From positions 124,001 through 188,000 of the forward strand of contig JADDOH010001519.1 in the NCBI GenBank assembly GCA_016648135.1: 64,000 nucleotides of DNA, given 5' to 3'. Origin of the DNA: Agrypnia vestita. Lineage: Eukaryota; Arthropoda; Insecta; Trichoptera; Phryganeidae. This document shows positions 1 to 9,302 of this stretch, piece by piece. The notes under the pieces were generated by a model. It was given only the letters and a program-made list of their open reading frames with translations. It ran no database searches and had not been told where the DNA came from. Each line of letters begins with the position of its first letter. Position 1 is the first letter of the stretch. The translations under genes and the position numbers were made by a program.

Positions 1-870
1 AAAAAAATTACAACATACCTTGTTTTTTTAATTTTCGTTCCAAACAGAATCTCTTAAATAAAAACAAGTAACTGTAATAAAGTGTGACATGTTTACTAAG
101 ACTATATATACTTTTTAAGAGTATATATGGTTTGATATTTTCATAATTATTTCAAAATTTATAATTGCTCTAAGTATTTTTTTTACACAAGATAGACGTA
201 TTGGAACCAGCCATGTCACAGGATTGTGTACCAAGAAATTTACGTTGGTTAATATCTATATATTGTGGTGGTGTGTGATTTGAGACTATTTAGCATATTA
301 AATACATACCCCTTTTATTATCTAGTTAAAGCACAAAATCTTCATAATTTCTCGCATAATGATGCATTTGATTGTAAATATGATGTCAAAATCGACTGAA
401 TCAAACTTCCAAAGTAAGGCAGTCACGTAGCAGATTTACCCAGAATGCCTACTATATTACAAAGTTGGAATATTATGTTCAACACGACATAGTGTAATAT
501 GTAAACAGGTATTCTGAGAATCACCGGAGAGAGTAAAAACACGTGGGTTAGTGAAGAATGTCTATGTAACTGGTAAAAAGTGTAGATGACAATGTGTGTG
601 ATCGATACATTTTTTTTTTTTTTCTTTGTAACAAGAATCGCATGATAATTGAATTTACTAATTTTACATGAGACGTGACCAACCATAGCAATGTTTTATT
701 CAAATACCAAGTCAATTACACTTAGATTTCAACTGTGAGAGGCAGTAGGTAGGTATCATCTTTAATAGACTAATTAGCTGGACTTTTTTCTGTGTTAAAC
801 ATGCTGGTATGATGCCTCTTTTTAAAATTATGATATTAAAATAAATGTGTTGAATATCTTAAAATAGATC
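1..870. other. AT-rich intergenic DNA, no feature seen
   Basis: No coding signal, RNA gene or recognisable repeat is visible. There is a short poly-T run near 609-623. The open frames here are short, low-complexity and resemble no protein family I know. Confidence 0.6.
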
Positions 871-871
871 T

Positions 872-1075
872 TGAGTAGCTTGTTGGTCTTGTGGTTAGGA
901 CACTCGCCTCGTGATCCCAAGGTCGCGGGTTCGAACCTCACTCCAGACTATCAAGTTAGTCCAATTTTCATAGCACAGGCGTTTAGCTTACTTTAAAAAT
1001 AGTAAGAATATTGATGTGATACGTGTTCCGTGTTCGCATCTCTATTTTTCTTTAAAATAAATAAATAAAAATTTA
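872..1075 (+). mobile_element. tRNA-derived SINE, family A, copy 1
   Basis: A tRNA-like head contains an A-box-like stretch (GTGGTTAGGACA) and a B box (GGTTCGAACCT) at the usual spacing. A body follows and then a TAAATAAATAAA tail. The same head and body recur at 28255-28470, where both copies share 'TTTAGCTTA/G..TTTAAAAATAGTAAGAATATTGATGTGA' over the body. This is the structure of a polymerase III SINE rather than a working tRNA gene, because a cloverleaf acceptor stem is not obvious and the unit continues about 130 bp past the B box. Confidence 0.7.
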
Positions 1076-1089
1076 ATTAATGCGTATTA

Positions 1090-1330
1090 AATAGTCCACT
1101 GAACTATCACTGTAGTGATTTTTAATTAGTGATTAAAACTTCATTCGCTTTAGTACACTTAAAATAAAATGACAAAAACCTTACAATTTTTTTTCAAATT
1201 TCAAAATGTTTTAATCATATCATTTGACTTGTATCAAAGTAAATGAATGTTTAATTTTTGACATGTTTTGACAATTTTGATGTCGTTTATCTCCGTAACC
1301 GTCGTCATTTCACCCAAAATGCAAAGAATA
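1090..1330. repeat. Left flank of the repeat that hosts the mariner (T2 subfamily)
   Basis: This AT-rich stretch aligns with 8995-9180. Shared words include 'CATTCGCTTT', 'AAATAAAATGAC', 'TTTTGATGTCGTTT' and 'GCAAAGAATA' / 'GTAAAGAATA'. It continues on the other side of the mariner at 2448-2515. It belongs to the T2 group of repeats that also includes 43004-43315 and 59935-60170. Confidence 0.6.
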
Positions 1331-2445
1331 TTAGGTCCTTACATATGAAATTGGTGTTTTGCCGTACTGGCAAATTTGATCTCAAATATCTTCTCTTTGG
1401 TTAGGAATTCCAAATCCAAATTTATACAGCTATTTACTCATGTATTTGTGTTTTGAAAATTATAATTAATTTATTTTTTCCTCAATTGTTTTTTTCTTTG
1501 CGTCACTCAGTTTACAAAATGAAAAACTTGAAATATCGCGTTATTTACGAGTACGAGTTCCACCGTGGCACCAGTGCTGCAGAAACGGCTCGAAGGATTA
1601 ATGATGTGTATGGCGACGGTGCCGCAAAAGAAAACACAGTGCGTTTTTGGTTCCAACGTTTTCGTTCTGGAAATTTCGACCTGCAGAACAAGCCCCGTGG
1701 ACGGCCGGAGACCAAAGTTGATAATGAAGAATTGAAGGCTATTGTGGAAGCGGATCCATCGCAAACCACATCCGAGTTAGCTGCAGGCTGCGGTGTTAGT
1801 GATAAAACTGTTTTAATCCACTTGAAGCAAATTGGTAAGGTGAAAAAGCTTGAAAGGTGGGTACCTCGCGAATTGAGTGAAGCAAATCAACAAACGCGCG
1901 TTGACTGCTGCGTTGCATTACTCAACCGGCACAATAATGAAGGGATTTTAAATCTTAAATCTGGCCAGACGATTACGGCAGATGTCTATTGTCAGCAACT
2001 GCAAACCATGATGGAAAAGAAAGCTGCTAAACAACCGAGGCTGGTTAATCGCTCTAGGCCACTGCTGCTTCATGATAACGCTAGACCACACACTGCACAA
2101 CAGACGGCTACCAAATTAGAGGAGCTTCAATTGGAATGTCTAAGACATCCACCGTACTCTCCGGACCTTTCCCCAACAGATTACCATTTTTTTCGAAATT
2201 TGGATAACTTCTTGCAAAGGAAAAAATTCAACTCCGATGGGGCAGTCCAAACCGCCTTCAAAGATTTTATTGATTCCCGTCCGAATGGTTTTTTTAGTAA
2301 AGGGATCGATGAACTACCTATGAGATGGCAAAAGTGCATAGATAGCAATGGTACATACTTTGATTAAATAAAACTATTATAATAAAAAAAAATCGGCTTT
2401 ATGTTCCTCCCATACTAAACGCCAATTTCATATGTAAGGACCTAA
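1331..2445 (+). mobile_element. mariner (Tc1/mariner) element with intact ends
   Basis: The ends are inverted repeats starting TTAGGTCCTTACATATGAAA, with about 29 bp matching and one mismatch. A TA dinucleotide sits directly outside each end (1329-1330 and 2446-2447), the expected target duplication of this superfamily. The element is 1115 bp against roughly 1.3 kb for full-length relatives; the missing part lies inside the transposase. The paralogous repeat at 9150-9165 shows the unoccupied TA site, so both boundaries are well fixed. Confidence 0.95.
1519..2367 (+). pseudogene. Internally deleted mariner transposase
   Basis: I chose the ATG at 1519 (MKNLKYRVIYEYEFHRG) because it starts the conserved N-terminal helix-turn-helix; an in-frame ATG at 1453 lies upstream in non-conserved sequence. 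The product would be 282 residues, against about 340-350 for the family. The N-terminal paired-like DNA-binding half is well preserved (KPRGRPETKVDNEELKAIV and following). After 'RHNNEGILN' the frame jumps to 'LKSGQTITADVY', losing the segment with the first catalytic Asp (the CDEKW motif in relatives). The second Asp (LLHDNARPHTA) and third (YSPDLSPTDYHFF) remain, with exactly 34 residues between them, as in DD34D mariners. The deletion is in frame, so a protein could be made that binds the ends but cannot cut. The subfamily looks cecropia/irritans-like; that is recognition of residues, not a search. Confidence 0.92.
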
Positions 2446-2790
2446 TATTTTATATTCAAAATTGAATGAAAAAGACTGTCCCGAAGTTTTTTTATACTAA
2501 CAACGAGATATTTTGTACATCAGTAACCGCTGGGAGCTTTGGTATTTATTTATTTAATATAGGCGTATAACTCATCTCATTCTGTAACCATCTGTCTTCT
2601 TCTTTTATACGGAACCAATGGTAGTGCAAATGAGAGAGAAATATACAATACATTATATATTATTTTTGCATGAGTCATACAAAACCTCTCTGACCTATAC
2701 TATACACCTACTGTTGTATCTTCATCTCCGTTTTACTCTCAGTGGGATCTGTCATGAACACGGAACTGTGTATCTGTGTACGATTGCATT
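2446..2790. repeat. Right flank of mariner host repeat, then partial palindromic MITE P
   Basis: 2448-2515 is the other half of the repeat split by the mariner. From about 2528 ('GGGAGCTTTGG...CATCTCATTCTG..ACCATCTGTCTTCTTCTTTTAT') the sequence matches the left arm of the inverted-repeat element at 10408-10675. That includes the words 'AATGAGAGAGAAATATA' and 'CATGAGTCATA'. The right arm is not recognisable here. Confidence 0.5.
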
Positions 2791-2796
2791 CTTGAA

Positions 2797-3542
2797 AGGA
2801 ATCAGATTGTTTAATGCTCATAAGTGGCACGTAATCATGCGCAGTATTGAGCTTCTTGAGCCATTGCTATTTAGTAACATGTCTGTACGCATATTGGTAG
2901 TAATGAGGATGCTCATTATTAGCACGCTCGAAAATCAACCGACAGTTGATTTATGGGCATGCTCATTTGATTTGCGGGTGGAAAGGGTATCTTTTGAGCA
3001 TGCGTGAACAGGCTTGCTTATGAGCATGCTAATTTCATTCGCCCATTCGCGGCTAGTAACGATTATCAATGCGATCATCTCAGTCCGCGACAGATGGAAC
3101 AAATATGGCGCGTTGGGGAGATGACAAAACGTTACTTTTCGAGACTAATTATAGGAGTCACGAATGTCTGTGGAATACTTGGTCACCGCTATGTAAAAAT
3201 AAAATAGCAAGAAATAATGTTTATGAAACTTTATTAAAAGACATGAATGATTCAAATCTTACAATAAAAATTATAGAAACACAAATAAAAAATACGAAAC
3301 TCGGGAACTGTTTTGATTTCTTGGTTCACTTGAATTTCCTGTTTCAGTTTGCAAAGTTTCCATTTTGAACAAGGGCGTCTCTATTCTGTGACAAGGCATG
3401 CCAGTAATAAACACGTGTGTTTGATTGTTAGCTTTGAGCACGCTCATTCATGAACATACTTAAAATAAGCATGCTAATAATGAGCAAGTGTGTGCAGTTG
3501 TTAGAGCATGCTGGTTTTGATAAATAAGCATGTGTACAGGTT
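2797..3542 (-). mobile_element. PIF/Harbinger-type element H1, copy 1 (inverted relative to copies 2 and 3)
   Basis: This is a degraded copy of the element defined at 5809-6632. The ends (AGGAATCAGAT... and ...AATAAGCATGTGTACAG) are diverged forms of AGGTACTGATACACATGC. Both subterminal regions are packed with GCATGCTCA / TGAGCATGC words in both orientations. The central part encodes the MADF-like exon listed separately. Confidence 0.7.
3069..3368 (+). pseudogene. MADF-like DNA-binding domain fragment carried by element H1
   Basis: The reading frame gives W-G-D-D-K-T-L-L-F..YRSHECLWNTWSPLC, then KNKIARNNVYETLLKDMN. The order aromatic / LW / Y- or C-K / R..(A/V)Y..L is that of MADF (Myb/SANT-like) domains. 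PIF/Harbinger transposons encode a Myb/SANT-like accessory protein next to their transposase, which fits the element type. The same exon is present on the minus strand at 6145-6405 and 42141-42350. No downstream domain or transposase is present, so this is probably a remnant of the autonomous element's second gene. The domain assignment is from motif order only. Confidence 0.5.
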
Positions 3543-3822
3543 TATTTTCTAAAGCTGACACGTACACAGTAGGTACTCCCGCCAATGCAATTTTATTATA
3601 CAGCATATATGTATAAAAAAATCGTTTTATATTATGTTAACCAATGAAAAATGCGTTGTTTTTAAAGGCACTTAGTATAACAATCTGTGCTATTATGAAA
3701 ATAGCAATATTGAGATGTCAAATCTTTATCCCAATCTTGACAGGTATGTATAACATTGACATTGATGTTTGACATGTTTGAAATTAATGAATCAGAAAGC
3801 TCGCGTAAACAAACCTTAAGTT
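3543..3822. repeat. Part of foldback MITE A
   Basis: 3543-3690 shows nothing recognisable. 3690-3822 ('AATAGCAATATTGAGATGTCAAATC...GACAGGTATGTATAACATTGAC...GACATGTTTGAAATTAATGAATCAGAAAGCTC') matches one arm of the foldback MITE seen whole at 12905-13225. It is interrupted by MITE B sequence from 3823. Confidence 0.6.
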
Positions 3823-4592
3823 AGTGTATATTATAGATATCTCACAGAGACGAAACTGTATTAATTATGGGAAAGTAGGTATAGAAGTCATTTTTGGGTG
3901 TAACAGGACTTATGACCTGTCTTTAGGTAGGCTTAAGTGATCACTTTACACAATTGTAACATTCACCATTTCCACCCATGATAGAATATACCATGCTTAT
4001 TCATTTTTTTTTTGGAAGTTGTATATATGTTCAAATTGCGTGAAAAGCTTTCATATATGAGTTGTAAGCGCCTTTTCCATGCGGCCTGTACAAAGCCATT
4101 TTTATTCCCCTAAATCCCCACAGATGTCGCTAATGAGAAAATCTACAATTGATTTTTACGGAATTTTTGAAGGCAATATACTTTTATTATGTGTAATGAA
4201 ATTCATCCGAATACTTGCATTACACTAGGATACGCCAGGAAATATTATTTCCAATTTTTGTTAAATTCCTTTTTGACCAGTATTTACAATTCAGAATATT
4301 TTGAGTTTGTTCAAATCTTTCAGAACAGTGCTGGATTTATGTCACAGAGACATTATTAATCAATTAGTGTATATTATAGATATCTCACAGAGACGAAACT
4401 GTATTAATTATGGGAAAGTAGGTATAGAAGTCATTTTTGGGTGTAACAGGACTTATGACCTGTCTTTAGGTAGGCTTAAGTGATCACTTTACACAATGAG
4501 ATATCTATAATATACACTAATTGATTAATAATGTCTCTGTGACATAAATCCAGCACTGTTCTGAAAGATTTGAACAAACTCAAAATATTCTG
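3823..4592. repeat. MITE B with a ~130-bp direct duplication and inverted ends
   Basis: The block 3823-3953 ('GTGTATATTATAGATATCTC...CTTTACACAAT') is repeated essentially unchanged at 4366-4497. The copy at 4289-4390 also continues left into 'CAGAATATTTTGAGTTTGTTC', and this is found inverted at 4497-4592 ('GAACAAACTCAAAATATTCTG'). Between the copies, 3954-4288 matches 17930-18230 (MITE B: 'CATTTCCACCCATGATAGAATA', 'TGTCGCTAATGAG'). Other fragments of MITE B lie at 7640-7795, 39115-39300, 50945-51135 and 54420-54600. Confidence 0.7.
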
Positions 4593-4765
4593 AAACCTTA
4601 AGTTAGTCACAATTATGAATAATGAGCTTTCTAATTGATTGAATTCATTAATTTCAAACCTGTCAAACATAAAACGTCAAGAAAACGGCGTCGCAATATT
4701 ATACAATACCTGTCAATATATAGGAAACAACAATATTGCTTAGTTCAGAATACGAATGAATGTTT
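4593..4765. repeat. Second arm of foldback MITE A
   Basis: The stretch 'AACCTTAAGTTAGTC' through 'AACAATATTGCTTAGTTCAGAATAC' is the other half of the MITE A copy begun at 3690. Its signature words are 'GAGCTTTCTAATTGATTGAATTC', 'AATTTCAAACCTGTCAAAC' and 'CAATATTGCTTA'. The MITE B block is inserted between the two halves. Confidence 0.65.
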
Positions 4766-4784
4766 GTTTTAATTGCCGCATTGT

Positions 4785-4960
4785 ATCAGTACCTACCAAG
4801 GCCAAAATTAAGACGGAGCGACAACGTCCTCAAAGATATCTCTGCCGTAGAGCTTCGAAACTGGAGAGAGCTGGCACTAGACCGAGATGAGTGGAGAAAA
4901 ATTATTGAGGAAGCCAACACCCACCAAGGGTTGTAGTGCCAACAATGATGATGATGATGA
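4785..4960 (+). pseudogene. 3' end of a non-LTR retrotransposon ORF with (GAT)n tail
   Basis: Reading through 4798-4938 gives RPKLRRSDNVLKDISAVELRNW, then RELALDRDEWRKIIEEANTHQGL and a stop. 'DRDEWRKIVEEAKTHxGL-stop' is the typical C-terminus of an insect LINE reverse-transcriptase protein. It is followed at once by 'CCAACAATGATGATGATGATGAT', the simple-repeat tail on which such elements end. Everything 5' of this is missing, as expected for 5'-truncated insertion. The reverse complement of the same 3' end occurs at 63957-64000. Confidence 0.75.
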
Positions 4961-5805
4961 TCTGTACCTACCTTTAATTCGCATACCACAAGCGGAGATG
5001 TGTCCGCCGGTCAGCTTTCTCATTTCCTTCTCTCCTCCCGACCTCGCAGATTTGCGGCTTTATTTACCGTGACCCATATGTGTCACTTCCCCCGCACCGC
5101 AGCCGACACAAGAGGCAGCCATTGTATTGTGTGTCGGAGGCACCGTGAACTTTGCGATGAACAGAGATGTAACCGATGCGCTGTGCTCATTTCTCCGCAA
5201 ATAAATGTAATGTGGGGAATAACGGAAAGTCTTGTCTGGTAGTCATAAAACAACCGAATACTTTGGCTTAAAGTTGATACGATGAACTTTTCAAAATGGC
5301 TTAAAAATGTGGTTTTGAAGTTTTTACGCGAAAGCACGGATATTTATTATTTTTTTTATTTTCAATATATATTTAGTTCCTTATTATATTACTTCAAAAG
5401 TATATTGTGATAGAAACATTAAACAGAGATTACGAGGAGAAGTTTGTCAAAATTTGTTTAGAAGATGTAGTGAAATGAATGGAGTGCAACAAAGGGAATA
5501 AGAGGATAATGTACCCATAACCGATTCTTTTTTTGCGAGTTGTAATTATGAAAGTGGATAAGCTACTTCTACTAAATCCATTTTGAAATTGGTCACTTCT
5601 ATACAGCATTATGCCGTTGTGCGCGCGCCCGCTGTTTTTCAATTTTTTTGCCGCCCGTCAAAATGTCGCAGGGTTTTTCGTCGTGCGGCGAAAAATTCGT
5701 AGTGCGCGCCTAGCCTTACAGACAACGAAATTATTATTGAGGATGGGGGTCAGGTCATTTTTGCTAGAATATTTTCGACTCGTAATTTAGACGGGAATCT
5801 AACTG
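4961..5805. other. No gene; weak repeat traces
   Basis: The region is mixed-composition sequence with a GC-richer patch around 5000-5180. No protein motif was recognised in any frame. 5740-5800 ('TTGCTAGAATATTTTCGACTCGTAATTTAGACGGGAATC') is a short T2-family trace. Confidence 0.5.
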
Positions 5806-5808
5806 TAA

Positions 5809-6632
5809 AGGTACAGATACACATGCTTATTTTGAGCATGCTCATTAGCATGCTCAAAACTAGCATGCCCTAACAACTGTACACACTAGTTCATTATTCA
5901 ATCAAACACACATGTTCATTAGTGGCATGCTCTTGTCATAGAATAGAGAGGAACTCTAGTTCAAAATTGAAAATTTTCACACTAAAATAGAAAAATTCAA
6001 GTGAACCAATAAAACAAAACAGTTCCTGGGTCTAATCAAACACACATGTTCATTACTGGCATGCTCTTGTCATAGCATAGAGACGCTCTTGTTCAAAATG
6101 GAAACTTTGCAAACTTAAATAGAAAATTCAAGTGAACCAATAAATCAAAATAGTTCCCGAGTTTCTATCCGCACATTTTTGATTTTAGTTTTTATAATTT
6201 TTCTTGCAAGATTTGAATCATTCATGTCTTTTAATAAACCTTCATAAACATTATTTCTTGCTATATTATTTTTACATAGCGGTGGCCGAGTATTCCACAG
6301 ACATTCGTGATTCCTATAATAAGTCACGAAAAGTAACGTTTTGTCATCTCTCCACGCGCCATATTTATTTCATCTGTTGCAGACTGAGAAGATCGCATCG
6401 ATAATAATCGATACTACGCGAATGATATTAGCACGCTCATAAGCAAGCCTGTTCACACATGCTCAAAAGATACCCCCTCTCGTGGTGAATGACATTAGCA
6501 CGCTCATAAATCAACCGACGGTTGATTTTTGAGCGTGCTAGTAATGAGCATGCTCACACATGCCACTAAATAGCACTAAGCTCAATACTGCGCATGCTCA
6601 CGTGCCACTAATAAGCATGTGTATCAGTACCT
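5809..6632. mobile_element. PIF/Harbinger-type element H1, copy 2 (best preserved)
   Basis: The terminal inverted repeat reads AGGTACAGATACACATGC on the left and AGGTACTGATACACATGC on the right. The flanks are TAA at 5806-5808 and TAA at 6633-6635, a 3-bp TWA target duplication diagnostic of PIF/Harbinger. The length is 824 bp. Both subterminal zones carry many copies of the 9-mer TGAGCATGC and its complement in alternating orientation, plausible transposase-binding sites. The centre holds the minus-strand MADF-like exon (6145-6405). The element is non-autonomous, as no transposase is present. Confidence 0.88.
6145..6405 (-). pseudogene. MADF-like exon inside H1 copy 2
   Basis: The minus-strand translation gives TYYRNHECLWNTRPPLC, then KNNIARNNVYEGLLKDMND, co-linear with the frame at 3069-3368. 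A preceding segment in the same strand ('CAGATGAAATAAATATGGCGCG') corresponds to the 'TDGTNMARWGDDKT' part of copy 1. The frame ends soon after the domain. It is a relic exon, not a complete gene. Confidence 0.5.
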
Positions 6633-6635
6633 TAA

Positions 6636-7160
6636 ATCATTGTGGACTAGCTCTGTTGGTGCAACCTGTATATGATCGCGACATAATAAATCAATCTAGT
6701 AATTATTCGTGTTTGTGAACACGTCGCTGAACTTATTATGTCCACGTATAATAATTTATCGAAATTGGATAATTATTGTGCTTGGCATCTTTGTATGTAC
6801 GGACAGAGTACACTAAAGCCGCTGTAGTTTTCTAGGTTAAAACTTTTGGGGCGTACCTCGTAAAAATCGTACGAGAGCACACGAGTGATTAATGCTGGCC
6901 CGCGTTTTAATACCGCGATTAATTATATTATTGAAACAAATTAATTTGTTTAGAAATCTCTCCAATTTAAATTTAAATTAAGACGAATTATAAAATTCTC
7001 AGAGACGAAGACGTGTATGGAAGTCTCCTATACGATGTTAAAAATACAGAAGTATCATTTCCAGCAGCGAAATCTATGCATACTGTTTCATGAGAAAAGA
7101 CTACAGATGTCTAGAATAGCCCATTCGAATATACCTACGGAAGGTTTCCAGAATTGGAAC
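6636..7160. other. No feature recognised
   Basis: This is unique-looking AT-rich sequence without a coding or RNA signal that I can support. Confidence 0.5.
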
Positions 7161-7165
7161 ATATA

Positions 7166-7601
7166 CAGGGTTATTTGGATAACATTAACAACCTCGCAGG
7201 ACTATATTTCTGCCTTGATTATGAGTCGAAAATGTTCGAGCTATTATGACATAATATTAATAGTTATAGAGATATGCAACATCAAAGTTTGCATTTTTTT
7301 CAATATTTCTGACTTATTTTTTGTAAAACGTTGGACTATAATTACATTAACTTATATCGATTACGAAAAATTTATTCGTTTCAATACATGTTAAATAAAA
7401 TTATAAAAACCCTGAAAAATTTTCTATTCGAATGTATTCCAATTGGAATTCGAAGGTTTTTATTATTTTATTTGACTTGTAAGTATTAAAGGGAATGAAT
7501 TTTTCATATTCGATATAAGTTGATATAATGGATATTTTCGGCCGATAATTAAGGCAGGAATTTAGTCCTGCGAGGTTATTAATGTTTTCCAAATAACCCT
7601 G
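7166..7601. mobile_element. Paired-arm MITE T, copy 1 (Tc1/mariner-like ends)
   Basis: The left end CAGGGTTATTTGGATAAC and right end GTTTTCCAAATAACCCTG are inverted repeats. The inversion extends for most of the element: a left arm about 230 bp long ('GCAGGACTATATTTCTGCCTTGATTATGAGTCGAAAATG...') is mirrored by the right arm. A TA precedes the left CAGGG. In other copies TA also follows the right CCTG, so a TA target is likely. The open frames inside are arm shadows. Other copies or fragments are at 8528-8977, 15920-16105, 26565-26735, 34070-34419, 56396-56455 and 61640-62154. Confidence 0.85.
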
Positions 7602-7639
7602 CATAGGTAGGTACAACATTCATTTTTGATATTTGTTGA

Positions 7640-7795
7640 CAACATATTTGATAATGTGTCGATATTCTTACTGTGGAATTAGTGAACGTTGCTTTGTAAT
7701 CACTTCAGCCAGCTCATATAGATTGTAAGCCCTGCTCCATCGTGTAAGAGACTATACAAATAGCTTCGTCTCTGTGAGACTTCTGTAGTTAATCT
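7640..7795 (-). repeat. MITE B fragment
   Basis: The words 'TTTGATAATGTGTCGATATTCTTACTGTGGAATTAGTGAACG', 'AATCACTTCAGCCAGCTC' and 'AGCTTCGTCTCTGTGAGAC' match 50945-51135 and, inverted, 17640-17940. Confidence 0.6.
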
Positions 7796-7799
7796 TAAT

Positions 7800-8076
7800 C
7801 GAACATAATAATTTCCTTGTCTGTCCGCCCGTCCGTCTGTCTGTCCCCGTAACCTCGTGCAGCGTCCGTAATTTCGTTCGAATTCACGACTTAGAAAACT
7901 ACCGGGGATGGGGCTTGAACCCCGGCCCACCAAACCCGAACCGGCCGATTAACGCATGTGGCTACGGCCGCCTCTCCCCGTAGACCACCAAAAAGATACT
8001 ATAAATATTATATTTATTAGGGCTTAGCAATGACGCCAACTAATGTTCCGTCATTTTTGACGGGTTGCAGCTAGTT
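7800..8076 (-). mobile_element. SINE-B, copy 1, with internal tRNA-like domain
   Basis: On the minus strand the unit starts 'CTAGCTGCAACCCGTCAAAAATGACGG'. It contains a tRNA-like block with a perfect B box (GGGGTTCAAGCCCC) near 7910-7925 and ends in 'ACAGACAAGGAAATTATTATG'. Other copies are at 9303-9795, 23797-24135 and 52617-52815. The copies at 28046-28208 and 31259-31450 lack the tRNA-like block. The tRNA-like part lies in the middle rather than at the 5' end, which is unusual for a SINE. Confidence 0.65.
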
Positions 8077-8525
8077 GAATAATAATCCCGCAGTGGACAA
8101 ATCCAGTAATTGTGTTCTCAGAACATATATATAAAAATATTGTTAATTTGAAATGTGTGTTTTACCTATCTGCTTTGACTTTTGTTTTTCTGAACAAAGT
8201 AATTCGATTAAACCGGTTTTACGAGTTTCTTGTTTTCGTTTAACGCAAGAAAGTCTTTATTTTAACGGTTTAGTAATCGTCATGTGAAAGCTTTGAATAT
8301 ATTTTTTGAAATATAAAACAAGATCCTTGAGGTAAAATGCACCTTGTAAACGATACAATAAAAAAATAATACATATTGCATGAATTTATCACTATTCTAC
8401 TTTTACTTTTGAATCCTTAATAAAGGTCTTCTCCATTCAAAAATAAAATCTTCTTTATTTATCTAGTTTGGGTAAAATATCGATAGTTACGTAGATAAAC
8501 GACATCTACCTTTGCATTTTTTCAA
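8077..8525. other. No feature recognised
   Basis: AT-rich sequence; no gene or repeat that I can support. Confidence 0.5.
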
Positions 8526-8527
8526 TA

Positions 8528-8977
8528 CAGGGTTATTTGCCTTGATTATGAGTCGAAAATGAGCTAATATAAATATTTATGGAGATATGCAATAAGACAT
8601 CAAAGTTTGTATTTTTTTCCAATATTTCTGACTTATTTTTTGTAAAACGTTGGACTGTCGTTGCAGTAACTTATATCGAATATGAAAAATTCATTCCCTT
8701 TAATACAAGTCAAACAAAACAATAAAAATACAATTGCAATTGGAAAACATTCCAATTGGAATTTATTTAACTTGTATTGAAACGAATGAATTTTCGAATA
8801 AGTAATCGATATAAGTTACTGCAATCAACGTTTTGTAAAAAAAAGTCAGAAACATTGAAAAAATGTAAATTTTGATATTGCATAATTGCATAAGTATGGC
8901 TGCTTGAACATTTTCGACTGATAATCAAGACAGGAATATAGTCCTACGAGGTTATTAATGTTTTCCAAATAAGCCTG
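8528..8977. mobile_element. MITE T, copy 2
   Basis: The left end CAGGGTTATTTG is followed directly by 'CCTTGATTATGAGTCGAAAATG'. About 30 bp of the arm present in other copies are therefore deleted. The right arm is complete to 'AACATTAATAACCTCG' inverted and ends CCTG followed by TA. The central loop and palindromic arms are otherwise as in 7166-7601. Confidence 0.8.
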
Positions 8978-8989
8978 TATATCTGACAT

Positions 8990-9215
8990 TTCTGTTGAAC
9001 TACCACTATAGTAACTTAATATTTAGAATTCATTCGCTTTTATAAAAATCAAATAAAATGACGACACGTTAAAAAAATATTTTCCAAATTTTTAAAGTTT
9101 TTTTTACGCTTTATAAAAAATGTTTTGATGTCGTTTCAACCAAAGTGTAAAGAATATTTTATTTTCTAAATTGAAAAAATAAGACTCCCCGAAGTTTTTG
9201 CTGCTAGTTACTATC
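8990..9215. repeat. T2 repeat, carrying the unoccupied mariner target site
   Basis: This aligns with both flanks of the mariner at 1331-2445. The sequence 'GTAAAGAATATTTTATTTTC' at about 9149-9168 equals the left flank 'GCAAAGAATA' joined to the right flank 'TATTTTATATTC' with a single TA. Confidence 0.75.
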
Positions 9216-9302
9216 CTTAGTAAATATCCTTGTTATGTCTGCTATCATCGTCTGTCTGTGTTGTATAGTAACAGAGAACAGTATTGTAATAATAATATTG
9301 AA

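Noticed and set aside
872..1075. A functional tRNA gene at the B-box sequence
   Set aside because: The A and B boxes are present, but there is no clean cloverleaf acceptor stem and the unit is repeated with a body and A/T-rich tail, so it is a SINE.
7900..7990. A tRNA gene (GGGGTTCAAGCCCC arm)
   Set aside because: The same block recurs in several SINE-B copies with the same flanks; a dispersed repeat explains it better.
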